A stretch of 64,000 nt of DNA from Brevundimonas sp. LM2 (GCF_002002865.1 NZ_CP019508.1:2150501-2214500); one strand, 5' to 3'; shown: positions 52,250 to 62,395, counted from the first letter of the stretch. Notes: generated by a model not told the origin, from the sequence alone. Translations and numbers: made by a program.

Positions 52250-53655
52250 CAGTCGACACTCCCTTCGTCTTCGTCCCCGCCGCGCGAGGGCGACACGCCC
52301 AGCGACTTCAGCTTTCTGTGCAGCGCTGACCGCTCCATGCCGATGAAGGCGGCGGTACGCGAGATATTACCCCCGAACCGCATGATCTGCGCGGCCAGAT
52401 ATTCGCGCTCGAACACCTCGCGCGCCTCGCGCAGCGGCAGGGCGATGGTGCGCTCGCTGCCCATTCCCGAGTTGCCGGTCGAGGCCACCTCCTGGGGCAG
52501 CATGTCGGCCGAGATCGGGTCGTTCAGGTCGCCGGTGGCCAGGATCAGCAGGCGTTCGACGTTGTTGCGCAGCTGGCGGACGTTGCCGGGCCAGGGATGG
52601 ACCTGCAGCACGGCGATGGCGTCGTCGCCCAGCCGGCGGCGCGGCAATCCCTGCGAGGCGCTGAGCGTCTCGATGAAATACTCGACCAGTTCGCCGATGT
52701 CCTCGCGCCGCTCGGACAGCGGCGGCACCCGGATGGGGACGACGTTCAGGCGATGGAACAGGTCCTCGCGGAACCGCCCCTCGGTGATCTCGGTCTTGAG
52801 GTCGCGCGAGGTGGAGGTGACGACCCGGACGTCGACCTGGACGTCCTGTTCGCCGCCGACGCGGCGGAACCGCTGCTCGACCAGGACGCGCAGGATGCGG
52901 CTCTGGCTCTCGCGGGGCATGTCGCCGACGTCGTCCAGATACAGGGTGCCGTTGTGGGCCCGCTCGAACACGCCGATCTTGCGCGGACGACCGTCGTGGC
53001 TCTCCTCGCCGAACAGTTCGAGGTCCAGACGTTCGGGCGTCATGCCGGCGGCCGAGATGGCGACGAACTCGCCCTTGGCGCGCGGACTGGCCTCGTGGAT
53101 CTGGCGCGCGACCAGTTCCTTGCCCGAGCCGGGCGGGCCGGAGATCAGGACCCGGCTGTTGGCGGGGGCGACCTTGGTGATCGTGGTGCGCAGCACCTGG
53201 GCCGCCGCCGAATGGCCGATCAGGCCGGTCGGCGTCATGGCCTGGGCGCGCAGCCGGCGGTTCTCGCGCTTCAGCGACGCGGCCTCCAGCGCGCGCTCGA
53301 TGACCACCACCAGACGGTCGGACTTGAAGGGCTTCTCGATGAAGTCATAGGCCCCCCGCTTCAGGGCGCTGACCGCGGTCTCGATATTGCCGTGACCCGA
53401 GATCATCACCACCGGCAGGTCGGCGTCGAGGGTCTTGACCAGGTCGAGCAGCTCCAGCCCGTCCATGCCCCCGCCCTGCATCCAGATGTCGAGGACGATC
53501 AGGCTGGGCTTGCGGGCGCGAATGCCCGCCAGCGCCTCCTCCGAACTGGAGGCGACGCGGACCGAATGGCCCTCGTCCTCCAGCAGCCCGGACACCAGGT
53601 CGCGGATGTCGGCCTCGTCGTCGACGACCAGGATATCGGCACCGTTTGAACGCAT
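52249..53655 (-). CDS. ntrX: NtrX response regulator (GAFTGA-less)
   Basis: A 468-residue NtrC-family regulator: receiver domain with phosphoacceptor Asp56 (IVLDIWM), AAA+ domain with Walker A GPPGSGKELVARQIH and Walker B GTLYLDDVGDMP, and a C-terminal Fis-type HTH (NISRTAAFIGMERSALHRKLKSLG). Between ELFGEE and VFERAHNG the GAFTGA loop that contacts sigma-54 is missing, as reported for several alphaproteobacterial NtrX proteins, so it probably controls genes through other holoenzymes. It follows ntrY by nine bases. Confidence 0.95.
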   Translation of the reverse strand: MRSNGADILVVDDEADIRDLVSGLLEDEGHSVRVASSSEEALAGIRARKPSLIVLDIWMQGGGMDGLELLDLVKTLDADLPVVMISGHGNIETAVSALKRGAYDFIEKPFKSDRLVVVIERALEAASLKRENRRLRAQAMTPTGLIGHSAAAQVLRTTITKVAPANSRVLISGPPGSGKELVARQIHEASPRAKGEFVAISAAGMTPERLDLELFGEESHDGRPRKIGVFERAHNGTLYLDDVGDMPRESQSRILRVLVEQRFRRVGGEQDVQVDVRVVTSTSRDLKTEITEGRFREDLFHRLNVVPIRVPPLSERREDIGELVEYFIETLSASQGLPRRRLGDDAIAVLQVHPWPGNVRQLRNNVERLLILATGDLNDPISADMLPQEVASTGNSGMGSERTIALPLREAREVFEREYLAAQIMRFGGNISRTAAFIGMERSALHRKLKSLGVSPSRGGDEDEGSVD

Positions 53656-53664
53656 GTCGCCTCG

Positions 53665-55926
53665 CTATTCGGCCGCCAGCGAGCGCGAGCTTTGAGGCTC
53701 GGGCGCACGGTCGGCTTTGCCGGGGGGGATGAGGGGAAAGATCAGGCAGATCTTGGCGCCGCCGAGAGTGTCGGCGTCGGCCAGTTTCAGATCGCCGCCA
53801 TGGTCCTCGCAGATCCGCTTGACGATCGCGAGCCCCAGGCCGGTGCCTTTTTCGCGGGTCGTGACATAGGGCTCGATCAGGCGGTCGCGGTCGCGGACCG
53901 GCAGGCCCTTGCCGGCGTCCTCGATGACGAAGGTGGCGACCCCGCCTTCGACGTCCAGCCGGGCGAGGATGGCCACCTGGCCCTCGTCGACGGGGGTGCC
54001 GAGGCGGCGCGCGGCCACCGCCTCTCCGGCGTTCTTGAGGATGTTGGCGAGGGCCTGGCCGACCATGCGACCGTCGGCCTTCATCTTGGCCCTGGGCAAG
54101 GGCTCGACCAGGTCGACGACCAGGTCGGGGGCGGCGACGCGCTGGGCGAAGACCGCCTCGCGCAGGATCTCAGCGGGATTGACGTTGGTGAACCGGGGCG
54201 CCGGCATCCGGGCGAAGGACGAGAACTCGTCCACCATGCGGCCGATGTCGCCCACCTGGCGGATGATGGTGTCGGTGCAGCGATCAAAGATCTCGACGTC
54301 CTCGGTGATGGCTCCGCGGAACTTGCGCCGCAGCCGCTCGGCCGACAGCTGGATCGGGGTCAGGGGGTTCTTGATCTCATGGGCGATGCGGCGGGCGACG
54401 TCGCGCCAGGCCGCGTTGCGCTGGGCCGTGACCAGACGGGTGATGTCGTCGAAGGTCAGCACCATCTCGCCGCCGACCCCGCCCTCGATGCGGACCCGCA
54501 GACGGCGCATCTCGCCCTCGCGCGACACGTCGATGTCCTCCTCGATATGCGCCTCGACCCGATGCACCAGTTCGCCCAGCTCGGGCGCGACGTCCGCGAG
54601 ATTCTGGCCTCGAACCTCGAGTTCCGAGATCGAAAGCAGCTGCAAGGCACTGTCGTTGATGGCCGAAATTCGACCCCGCTTGTCCAGGCCGATGACTCCG
54701 GCGCTGACACCGGACAGCACCGTCTCGATGAAGCGGCTGCGATCCTGGGCCTCGTCGCTGGCGGTCTTCAGGGCGGCCTGCTGGGCCTGGAGGTCGCCCG
54801 TCATCCGGTTGAAGGCGCGGGACAGGGTCGCGATCTCGCCCGGCGCGCCGTCGGCCTCGACCCGGGCGGACAGGTCTCCGCCGGCGACCTGATCGGCCGC
54901 CTTGACCAGCCGGCCGATGGGGGCGGAGATGGCGCTGGCGGCGGACATGCCGAGCCAGACGGCCCCGACCAGCACCAGAAGCGCCGTCTCCAGATAGCTG
55001 AGCGCGAAGGCGGCCTGCAGCCGGGCCCGGCTTTCCTCGGCCACGCGATAGCCCTGGATCGACTCCTCGCCGTTGCGCATCTGGGCCACGATGCCGGGGG
55101 CCAGCGGCCGCACGATATAGAGATAGGCGTCGCCATAGGCGGGCAACGGATAGACGGCGCGCACCGTGTCGGGGTTCTCGGTCACCGTCACGGGAGCCAC
55201 GGCACCCTCCGAGGCGGTCTCGAACACCTCGCGCGGCGGGGCCACATAGGGGGGCGCGCCCGCCAGGACGCCCTGGGCCAGCACCTCCCCCTCCCCGTTC
55301 AGGATATAGACGGCGGGATAGCCGAAGAACTCGGCGATCTGGGTCAGGGCGCCGGAAAACTGGATGCGGTTGTCGAAGACGTCGCGGATCCCGCCCAGTT
55401 CATTGGCCATGGTCCCGATGTCGCGGTCCAGGCCGTCGCCGACATCGTTGACATAGGCCCGCCCGATGGTGGCGCCGTTCTCCACCGCCGAGCGGACGTT
55501 CTGGCTGAACCACTGGTCCACGCCCCGGTTGACCAGCAGGCCGAACACCAGGGCGATCAGCACGGCCGGCACCACGGCGACCAGGGAGAAGACGGTCACG
55601 AAGCGCAGGTGCAGGCGCGCGCCGGGGTCGTCCTGGCGGTTCTGCGACAGCTTCAGCACCCGACTGCCGATCACCGCCGCCAGGCCCAGGATCAGAACCA
55701 GATTGCCGACCAGGATATAGAGGACCGCCACACTGGCGGTGCCCCGGGCGTCTCCGCCCGCCGTGCCGCCCGGCGCGACCGCCACCAGCCAGATGGCCGC
55801 CCCGGCGATCAGAATGGCCAGCACATAGGCCGCCCCGAAGGCCGCACGCGCCCGGCCGGCTTCGAACCGCCCCCAGAGGGAGGGCTCGCCTTCGGTCGCG
55901 CTGGGCTGGACGGGGGTGTCGCTCAT
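53665..55926 (-). CDS. ntrY: NtrY sensor histidine kinase
   Basis: A 753-residue membrane kinase: three to four transmembrane segments at the N-terminus with a large periplasmic loop (about 125-310), HAMP (SAASAISAPIGRLVKAADQVAGGDLSARVEADG), PAS (VLSGVSAGVIGLDKRGRISAINDSALQLL), HisKA with His516 in AHEIKNPLTPIQLSAERL, and HATPase (IEDAGKGLPVRDRDRLIEPYVTTREKGTGLGLAIVK). It pairs with NtrX and senses nitrogen or redox state in related species. It overlaps dusB by four bases. Confidence 0.96.
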   Translation of the reverse strand: MSDTPVQPSATEGEPSLWGRFEAGRARAAFGAAYVLAILIAGAAIWLVAVAPGGTAGGDARGTASVAVLYILVGNLVLILGLAAVIGSRVLKLSQNRQDDPGARLHLRFVTVFSLVAVVPAVLIALVFGLLVNRGVDQWFSQNVRSAVENGATIGRAYVNDVGDGLDRDIGTMANELGGIRDVFDNRIQFSGALTQIAEFFGYPAVYILNGEGEVLAQGVLAGAPPYVAPPREVFETASEGAVAPVTVTENPDTVRAVYPLPAYGDAYLYIVRPLAPGIVAQMRNGEESIQGYRVAEESRARLQAAFALSYLETALLVLVGAVWLGMSAASAISAPIGRLVKAADQVAGGDLSARVEADGAPGEIATLSRAFNRMTGDLQAQQAALKTASDEAQDRSRFIETVLSGVSAGVIGLDKRGRISAINDSALQLLSISELEVRGQNLADVAPELGELVHRVEAHIEEDIDVSREGEMRRLRVRIEGGVGGEMVLTFDDITRLVTAQRNAAWRDVARRIAHEIKNPLTPIQLSAERLRRKFRGAITEDVEIFDRCTDTIIRQVGDIGRMVDEFSSFARMPAPRFTNVNPAEILREAVFAQRVAAPDLVVDLVEPLPRAKMKADGRMVGQALANILKNAGEAVAARRLGTPVDEGQVAILARLDVEGGVATFVIEDAGKGLPVRDRDRLIEPYVTTREKGTGLGLAIVKRICEDHGGDLKLADADTLGGAKICLIFPLIPPGKADRAPEPQSSRSLAAE

Positions 55927-56981
55927 ATCCCGATAGCTTCTGCCCCCTGTGGCGAGATATCAACAGGGTCGTGGCGAAAATGCTTCGTAATCGGCGTGTC
56001 CCAGAGCGAAGCGAGTGCGTCGATCACCTGTTCGGGGTCGTCCAGGCGGCAAATCTGACCCTTGGCGGCGCGCCGGGCCTCGGGCGCGGCGGGCCATGGG
56101 GCCTGTTCGACGTACCAGCCGAGGTGTTTGCGGAACATCTTCAACCCCAGCCCGGCCCCATAGAAGGCGACCGAGGCGCGCAGGTGGGCGACCACGATGT
56201 CGAAGCGTTCGTCTCGGTCCGGCTCGGACAGGACCGTGCCGTCCTGCAGGGCCCGGTCCAGGTGCGCCGCCAGCCAGGGGCGGCCGTAGACACCGCGGCC
56301 CAGCATCAGGGCATCCGCCCCCGATCGCCGCAGCGCCTCGCGCGCCTGTTCGGCGGTGACGATGTCGCCGTTGACGATGACGGGAATGCCGACGGCCGTC
56401 TTCACCGCCGCGATCGCGTCCCAGTCGGCGTGGCCCGTATAGAACTGCTGGCGGGTGCGACCGTGGACGGTCACGGCCTGGACGCCTAGGGCCTCGGCCC
56501 GCATGGCCATGTCCGGGGCGTTGCGGCTGGTGTCGTCCCAGCCCAGCCGCATCTTGACCGTCACCGGTCGCGCGGTGGCCGCGACCACAGCCGCCATGAT
56601 CCGACCGGCCAGATCCGGGGTGCGCATCAGGGCCGAACCGGAAGCCGAGCCGGTCACCTCCTTGGCCGGACAGCCGAAATTGAGGTCGACGATGTCGGCC
56701 CCCGCCGCCTCCGCCATGCGCGCGCCCTCGGCCATGGCCGCCGGATCGCGCCCGACCAGCTGGATCACCGTCAGGGGCAGGCCATCGCCGACCGCCGCCC
56801 GGCGCATCACATCGGGCCGGCCCCGCGCCAGCTCGGCCGAGGCCACCATCTCGGTCGCCACATAGGCCGCGCCCAGACGGCTGGCGAGCTGACGGAATGG
56901 CAGGTCGGTGATCCCGGTCATGGGGGCCATCAGTACCCGTCCGGGGATGACCACGTCGCCGATCTGCAATCCTGCGCTCAT
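55923..56981 (-). CDS. dusB: tRNA dihydrouridine synthase
   Basis: A 352-residue FMN enzyme reducing U to dihydrouridine in tRNA: LMAPMTGITDLPFRQLASRLGA, VDLNFGCPAKEV with the catalytic Cys, TVKMRLGWDD, VHGRTRQQFYTGHADWDAI, and IVNGDIVTAEQAREALRRSGADALMLGRGVYGRPWL. I took the ATG at 56981 over a TTG at 57017. It leads the dusB-ntrY-ntrX-dat unit, the classic alphaproteobacterial order near ntr genes. Confidence 0.94.
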   Translation of the reverse strand: MSAGLQIGDVVIPGRVLMAPMTGITDLPFRQLASRLGAAYVATEMVASAELARGRPDVMRRAAVGDGLPLTVIQLVGRDPAAMAEGARMAEAAGADIVDLNFGCPAKEVTGSASGSALMRTPDLAGRIMAAVVAATARPVTVKMRLGWDDTSRNAPDMAMRAEALGVQAVTVHGRTRQQFYTGHADWDAIAAVKTAVGIPVIVNGDIVTAEQAREALRRSGADALMLGRGVYGRPWLAAHLDRALQDGTVLSEPDRDERFDIVVAHLRASVAFYGAGLGLKMFRKHLGWYVEQAPWPAAPEARRAAKGQICRLDDPEQVIDALASLWDTPITKHFRHDPVDISPQGAEAIGI

Positions 56982-57045
56982 CCGTACGTCACCATCCCAC
57001 AGAGAGGCTCTCGTCAACCGCGAAGATGGCCCCTAGAAGGCCGCC

Positions 57046-58182
57046 ATGAGCTTTGCAGCGATCGTGGTGGCGGCCGGAACGGGTTCCCGGGCCGGGGGCG
57101 ACAAGCAGTGGCGGCCGCTGGGCGGCAAGCCTGTGATCCGCTGGTCGGTCGAGGCCCTGCTGAACGCCGGAGCCGAACAGGTGGTCGTAGTCGTGTCCTC
57201 GGACGGTCACGGCAGAGCGGCCGAGGCCCTGGCCGGTTTGTCGAACTGGACGGCGGTGAGCGGGGGAGCGGACCGCAGCGATTCGGTCCAGGCGGGGCTT
57301 CGCGCCCTCTCCGGCCCCGGCGATCGGATCGTCCTGGTGCACGACGCCGCGCGGCCGCTGCTGTCCCCGGACGTGATCGCCCGTCTGATCGCGGGTCTGG
57401 CCGATGTCGACGGTGCCATCGCCGCCCTGCCCCTCGCCGATACCTTGAAGCGCGGCGAGGCGGAACGGATCGAGGCCACGGTCGACCGCGCCGGCCTCTG
57501 GCGCGCCCAGACGCCCCAGGCGTTTCGCGTCGACCGGCTGCTTGCCGCCTATGCCGCCTGGCCGGCGGGCGAGACCCCGACCGACGACGCCGCCGTGGTC
57601 GAGCGCGCCGGCGGTACGGTAGGACTGATCGCCGGCGACCCCCGCCTTATGAAACTGACCTATCCCGAGGATTTCGCCATGGCCGAAGCTCTGATCGCCC
57701 GACAGACCCGCGTGGGGTCCGGTTTCGACGTCCACCGCTGGGGCCCCGGGGACGCGGTCTGGCTGTGCGGCGTCGCGATCCCGCACGATCAGACCCTGAT
57801 CGGCCATTCCGACGCCGACGCCGGCCTGCATGCCCTGACCGACGCCATCCTGGGCGCGTTGGGGGCGGGCGATATCGGCGACCACTTCCCGCCCGAGGAT
57901 CCGCAATGGAAGGGCGCGGCCTCGGACCGCTTCCTGGTCCATGCCGCCGATCTGGTGAAGGCCCGCGGCGGCGAGATCGTCCATGTCGACGTCACCCTGA
58001 TCTGCGAACGGCCCAAGGTGAAGCCGCACCGTCAGGCCATGCGCGCGCGTCTGGCCGAACTGCTGTCCCTGCCGCTGGACGCCGTCAGCGTGAAGGCGAC
58101 CACGACCGAAACGCTGGGCTTCACCGGCCGGGGCGAAGGCCTGGCGGCCCAGGCCGTGGCGACGATCGAACTGCCGCGCTGA
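57046..58182 (+). CDS. ispDF: Bifunctional IspD/IspF
   Basis: A 378-residue fusion for two steps of the MEP isoprenoid route. IspD (1-221): [42 protein letters not shown], and [14 protein letters not shown]. IspF (from about 222): [13 protein letters not shown] with metal Asp and His, [40 protein letters not shown], and [22 protein letters not shown]. It is divergent from dusB, with 64 bases between the starts. Confidence 0.97.
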   Translation: MSFAAIVVAAGTGSRAGGDKQWRPLGGKPVIRWSVEALLNAGAEQVVVVVSSDGHGRAAEALAGLSNWTAVSGGADRSDSVQAGLRALSGPGDRIVLVHDAARPLLSPDVIARLIAGLADVDGAIAALPLADTLKRGEAERIEATVDRAGLWRAQTPQAFRVDRLLAAYAAWPAGETPTDDAAVVERAGGTVGLIAGDPRLMKLTYPEDFAMAEALIARQTRVGSGFDVHRWGPGDAVWLCGVAIPHDQTLIGHSDADAGLHALTDAILGALGAGDIGDHFPPEDPQWKGAASDRFLVHAADLVKARGGEIVHVDVTLICERPKVKPHRQAMRARLAELLSLPLDAVSVKATTTETLGFTGRGEGLAAQAVATIELPR

Positions 58183-58190
58183 TCAGGCGA

Positions 58191-60491
58191 TCAGCTCCGC
58201 CCCTGGAAGTGACGCCACAGCGATCCGAACAGGTTCACATAGTCGTCGGTCCACGGCTTGACCTCGGTCTCAGGTAGCGTGCCCCACCGTCGGTCAGCGC
58301 GGAACCGGGCAAGGCCCGCCTCGGTCGGGGACAGGAGCATGGCCTCGGTCGAGGCCTCGGCCATATCGGGCGCGGTGGCCGCCTCCGCATAGATCTGATG
58401 CAGGTAGGGCACGCCCAGGGCCGCGGCGGCGGCCTGGGCCGGCTGGGTGATGTCCAGGTTGCGGTTCGACAGATGGAGCAGCAGGACGCCGTCCGGCTTC
58501 AGCAGCTTCAGATAGGCCGAGACGGCCTCGACCGTTAGCAGGTGGCTGGGCACCGCGTCCGACGAGAAGGCGTCGATGACCAGATAGTCGTAGGTCCCCG
58601 CGGCCTCGTCCGCCATCGTCAACCGGGCGTCGCCCAGAACGGTCCGCACCGGCCCGTCGGCGCAGTCGGAGATGAAGGTGAACCACTGCGGATCGCGCGA
58701 CAGTCGATCGACCATCGGGTCGATCTCGAAGAAGGTTAGGCTGTCCTCGGCGCGCTTGTAGCCCGCCATGGCCCCGGCCCCCTGCCCCACCACGCCGACG
58801 TTCACGCCGCGGCCTTCGTTGCGGAGCTGGAGCCCCTGCATGACCTGACCGAGGGGCGTCGACGGCGCATAGTAGAGGGTCGGCATGCAGGCGAACCGGG
58901 GATCCACCGGCTGGGCCCCGTGCAGTGTGGTGCCGTGCATCAGGACATGCACCCGCCCGCCCAGACGGTCGTCGATCGGGCTGGCCACCCGCATCACGCC
59001 GAAGAAGCTGCGATCGCTGAGGTCCCAGGCATAGCCCCGCGCGATGTGGTGGGCGCTCATGGCCAGGACGGCCAGGACGATGGTGAAGAAGATCGCCCGG
59101 TTGCGGAGCAGGAAGGCGCAGATGGCCACCGCGAGGAAAAACATCTGAGAGGTGCGCAGAATGCTTTCCAGGGTGAACAGGGCGCGGAACTCGGGCTCGA
59201 ACCGCATGACCTCAAGGCCGATCGGAGGAACGAGCGCCAGCAGGATCCCGGCCAGGAACAGCGCGATCTCCGCCCGGTGGACCGGACGGTCCAGGCCCCA
59301 GGGCCGCGCCAGTCCGATCAGGACCAGCACCAGCGGATACTCCCACACCATGTTGAAGACGACCGGGGCGATCAGGGCGTTGAAGACACCGCCCGCCACC
59401 CCGCCGATGGACAGCAGCAGGAAGAACTCGGTCAGGCGATCCGGGGGCGGTCTGCGGGCCGCCAGCACCTGGTGGCACATCAGGGCGGTGAGGAAGAAGG
59501 TGATCAGATGCAGGGCGAACATCGCCAGCCAGTCGCCGTTCCGGAACGGCAGCAGGACGATGCAGGCCGAGGCGAAGGCGCCCTGCAGCAGGAAGGTCGC
59601 CCACAGGGGGATCCAGGGTCGCGCCTGGAAGGCGATGACGAAGGTCAGCAGATACAGGGCCAGGGGCACCACCCACAGGAAGGGGGCGGAGGCGACGTCG
59701 GTCGACAGGTGCTGGGTCACCCCCAGCATCAGGCTGGACGGGGCGGCCGCCAGCAGGATCATCTTGCCTTTTTCGGCCCAGGGGATGGCCGGGGTGCGCG
59801 CGACCGGGGCCGCCTCCAGGGCCAGACCGGGGTCCCGCCGCCAGGTCACGGCCGCCAGGGCGATCACCAGCGCGACGAACAGGGCATAGCCGCCGCTCCA
59901 GGCCGCGCGCTGCCCCGACAGGGTCAGCAGCGGCTCGACCACGATCGGATAGGCCAGCAGGGCCAGGAAGCTGCCCAGGTTGGAGGCCGCGTAGAGAACG
60001 TAGGGGTTCTGGCCGTCCGCATGCCCGGCCCGCACCCGCGCGAACCAGGCCTGCAACAGCGGGGCGGTGGCCGACAGGACGGCGAACGGAGCCCCGACCG
60101 ACAGGACCAGGGTGGCGAGCAGCCAGCCGATCGGCGCGGCCGGGTCGGGGTCGCCCAGCAGGCCGTTGATCTGTAGCGGCAGGAACAGGGCGGCCAGGGC
60201 CAGCAGGGCCAGATGCACCCCCAGCTGGGCGCGCAGGCTTTTCAGGCGCTGCAGCGCATGGGCGTAGGCATAGCCGACCAGCAGCGCCGTCTGGAAGAAC
60301 ACCATGGCGGTGTTCCAGACCGATGGCGAGCCGCCCAGCATGGGCAGGACCAGCTTGGTCACCATCGGCTGGACCACGAACACCAGGGCCGCCGAGGTGA
60401 AGATCGTCCCGGCGAACAGCAGCGGCGTGAGCCGATCGCCGCGCGGTGTCCCAGAGGCCGGCGCGCCCGGATGCAACACGGTTTCGGACAT
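58191..60491 (-). CDS. Fused membrane / spermidine-synthase-like protein
   Basis: A 766-residue protein: about 12-14 transmembrane segments (30-480), then a soluble spermidine-synthase-like methyltransferase fold (GVNVGVVGQGAGAMAGY, FFEIDPMVDRLSRD, VLGDARLTMADEAAGTYDYLVIDAFSSDAVPSHLLT). The ATG at 60491 has a CGGAG site; 84 further codons upstream are open but unsupported. Such fused proteins are widespread and uncharacterised, and polyamine synthesis should not be assumed. It is convergent with ispDF. Confidence 0.88.
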   Translation of the reverse strand: MSETVLHPGAPASGTPRGDRLTPLLFAGTIFTSAALVFVVQPMVTKLVLPMLGGSPSVWNTAMVFFQTALLVGYAYAHALQRLKSLRAQLGVHLALLALAALFLPLQINGLLGDPDPAAPIGWLLATLVLSVGAPFAVLSATAPLLQAWFARVRAGHADGQNPYVLYAASNLGSFLALLAYPIVVEPLLTLSGQRAAWSGGYALFVALVIALAAVTWRRDPGLALEAAPVARTPAIPWAEKGKMILLAAAPSSLMLGVTQHLSTDVASAPFLWVVPLALYLLTFVIAFQARPWIPLWATFLLQGAFASACIVLLPFRNGDWLAMFALHLITFFLTALMCHQVLAARRPPPDRLTEFFLLLSIGGVAGGVFNALIAPVVFNMVWEYPLVLVLIGLARPWGLDRPVHRAEIALFLAGILLALVPPIGLEVMRFEPEFRALFTLESILRTSQMFFLAVAICAFLLRNRAIFFTIVLAVLAMSAHHIARGYAWDLSDRSFFGVMRVASPIDDRLGGRVHVLMHGTTLHGAQPVDPRFACMPTLYYAPSTPLGQVMQGLQLRNEGRGVNVGVVGQGAGAMAGYKRAEDSLTFFEIDPMVDRLSRDPQWFTFISDCADGPVRTVLGDARLTMADEAAGTYDYLVIDAFSSDAVPSHLLTVEAVSAYLKLLKPDGVLLLHLSNRNLDITQPAQAAAAALGVPYLHQIYAEAATAPDMAEASTEAMLLSPTEAGLARFRADRRWGTLPETEVKPWTDDYVNLFGSLWRHFQGRS

Positions 60492-60579
60492 GGGCGCTCC
60501 GATCAGGCTCAGGGTCGGCTCGACACGGCCGCTGGCGAGGCCCACGCTTAGCCGACTCGGCGCAGGTGCGGATAGGGCG

Positions 60580-61074
60580 ATGTTTCCAGAGGATATCGAG
60601 GCGCTGGCGCAGGCCGTGATCGCCGCCGCGACGGCCGGCGGCCTGACCCTGGCCACGGCCGAGAGCTGCACGGGCGGGCTCGTGGCCGCGGCCCTGACGG
60701 CGGTTCCGGGATCCTCGACCGCCGTGGACCGGGGCTTTGTCACCTACAGCAACGCGGCCAAACGCGAATTGCTCGGGGTTCCGGCCGACCTGCTCGACCA
60801 GTTTGGCGCCGTGTCGGAACCGGTGGCGCGGGCGATGGCGGAGGGCGCGCGCAGCCGGGCCGGGGTCAATCTGGCGGTGTCGATCACCGGCATCGCGGGA
60901 CCCGGCGGCGGATCGGCCGAAAAACCGGTCGGGCTGGTCCATTTCGCCCTGGCGACCGGGCAAGGCGTGATCCACGCGGCGCACCGGTTCGGCGACATCG
61001 GGCGCGAGGCGGTGCGGCTGGACAGCGTCCGGGTCGCCCTGCGGCTGCTGCGGGACACGGCGGAGGCGCGATGA
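60580..61074 (+). CDS. pncC: CinA C-terminal-type nicotinamide-nucleotide amidase
   Basis: A 164-residue stand-alone CinA C-terminal domain: TLATAESCTGGLVAAALTAVPGSSTAVDRGFVTYSNAAKRELLGV, SITGIAGPGGGSAEKPVGLVHFALA. It deamidates NMN to nicotinate mononucleotide in NAD recycling. Catalytic Ser and Lys regions are present. It overlaps the tusA-like gene by four bases. Confidence 0.94.
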   Translation: MFPEDIEALAQAVIAAATAGGLTLATAESCTGGLVAAALTAVPGSSTAVDRGFVTYSNAAKRELLGVPADLLDQFGAVSEPVARAMAEGARSRAGVNLAVSITGIAGPGGGSAEKPVGLVHFALATGQGVIHAAHRFGDIGREAVRLDSVRVALRLLRDTAEAR

Positions 61075-61316
61075 CGACCGATCCGGTCATCGTCGACGCC
61101 CGGGGCCACCGCTGTCCGGTCCCCAGCCTGCGGCTCCGCAAGGCGCTGGAAGCGCGGCCGGACGTCGAGGCCTTCGTCCTGCTGGCCACCGACCCGATGG
61201 CGCGGATCGACGTGCCCTATCTGATGGGAGAGCTGGGGGGCCGCCTGGTCTCGGTCGAGGAGACCGAGGACGGGCTGGCCCTCACCGTCGCGAGGCGCGC
61301 CGTTCCGAGAGATTGA
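61071..61316 (+). CDS. TusA-family sulfur carrier
   Basis: An 81-residue SirA/TusA-like protein with the motif DARGHRCPVPSLRLRKAL (reactive Cys in RCPVP). Such proteins carry persulfide sulfur for tRNA thiolation, Moco or other routes. It is co-translated with the CinA-type gene. Its end overlaps the convergent BrkB gene by 35 bases. A direct link to the molybdenum genes is not shown. Confidence 0.88.
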   Translation: MTTDPVIVDARGHRCPVPSLRLRKALEARPDVEAFVLLATDPMARIDVPYLMGELGGRLVSVEETEDGLALTVARRAVPRD

Positions 61317-62208
61317 CGACCGAACCCTTGATCTCCGGCGCGATGTCGGGGGCACCCTGTGAACGCGCCGAGATCTCCATCTCCGTGGCGAAGGCCCCGC
61401 CGTAGAAGATGGCGTTGACGTTCCACGACAGCCAGATCAGCAGCACCACCACGGCCCCCACGGACCCATAGGTGGCCCCCAGCTGGGCGATCTGCTCGAC
61501 GTAGATGGCGCACAGCCACGACGACAGCATCGACATGATCGTGGCCACCACGCCCCCCGCGATCGAGGGGCCCCATGCCACCGGGTCGCGATGCGACATG
61601 GCGTACCGGTACAGCAGGGTCAGACCGATCCCCAGACCGAGGGCCGGCCACAGACCGTCCAGCGGCAGCCCGCCGCCGCCCGCGGCGACCGGCCCGGCAT
61701 GTTCCAGCAGGCGCGAGGTGACGACCGCTCCGGACACCACCGTGAACAGGGCGAAGGCGAACAGGGCGACAAAGAAGGCCAGCAGGTTGAATTTGAAGAA
61801 GCCATGCGGCTCGGTTTCGTCGTGGATCAGGTTCAGGCCGGCGAGCAAGGCCTTGAACCCCCGATGCGCGGCATAGGCGCCGACCACCAGGGCGAAGGCG
61901 CTCTGGGTCGAGACGGTGCGGGCCGAGGCGTTGGACAGGCGCTCGATCTCGGCCCTGAAAATGGCCCGGGCGGCGTGGGGCATGACGTCCGCCAGGGCGG
62001 CCGCCTGTTCCCCGACCTGGGCGATCGACAGCACGGCCTTGTAAAAGCCGATCAGGATGGCGATCGCCGGGAACACCGCCAGCAGGGCGAAGAAGGACAC
62101 GCCGCCCGTGTAGAGCATGACGTCGCGGCCCCAGCTTCGGGAGAAGGCCCGCATCGAGAGCCCGCCCCAGAACCCTGGAGACGTCAGTTCTGACCGATAT
62201 GCGTTCAA
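61282..62208 (-). CDS. YihY/BrkB family inner membrane protein
   Basis: A 308-residue protein with six hydrophobic segments: VMLYTGGVSFFALLAVFPAIAILIGFYKAVL, ALVVGAYAAHRGFKALLAGLNLIHDE, FFKFNLLAFFVALFAFALFTVVSGAVV, YGSVGAVVVLLIWLSWNVNAIFYGGAFATEME. The NAIFYGGAFATE block is the family signature. Once called RNase BN, the family has no proven enzyme role. Its 3' end overlaps the tusA-like gene convergently. Confidence 0.9.
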   Translation of the reverse strand: MNAYRSELTSPGFWGGLSMRAFSRSWGRDVMLYTGGVSFFALLAVFPAIAILIGFYKAVLSIAQVGEQAAALADVMPHAARAIFRAEIERLSNASARTVSTQSAFALVVGAYAAHRGFKALLAGLNLIHDETEPHGFFKFNLLAFFVALFAFALFTVVSGAVVTSRLLEHAGPVAAGGGGLPLDGLWPALGLGIGLTLLYRYAMSHRDPVAWGPSIAGGVVATIMSMLSSWLCAIYVEQIAQLGATYGSVGAVVVLLIWLSWNVNAIFYGGAFATEMEISARSQGAPDIAPEIKGSVVNLSERRASRR

Positions 62209-62395
62209 GCCGGTTCCCGCCGCAGCCTCTGTTTTGTGACCCTACCGTAAAACAATCGGCGGGGGACCGTCCACTGCCCGCTGTTTTTGCCGGAAGCGTG
62301 TCAGCGCCGTTGCACCGACCGGTGGGGCATCACTATGGTCCGCGCGCCCACGCTGGGCCCGACGGCATCTGGCCGGCGGATGAGGGGGACGTCGT

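Noticed and set aside
53692..56058. 788-codon open frame opposite ntrY
   Set aside because: It is the antisense of a clearly conserved histidine kinase; GC-rich third positions create long shadow frames in this genome.
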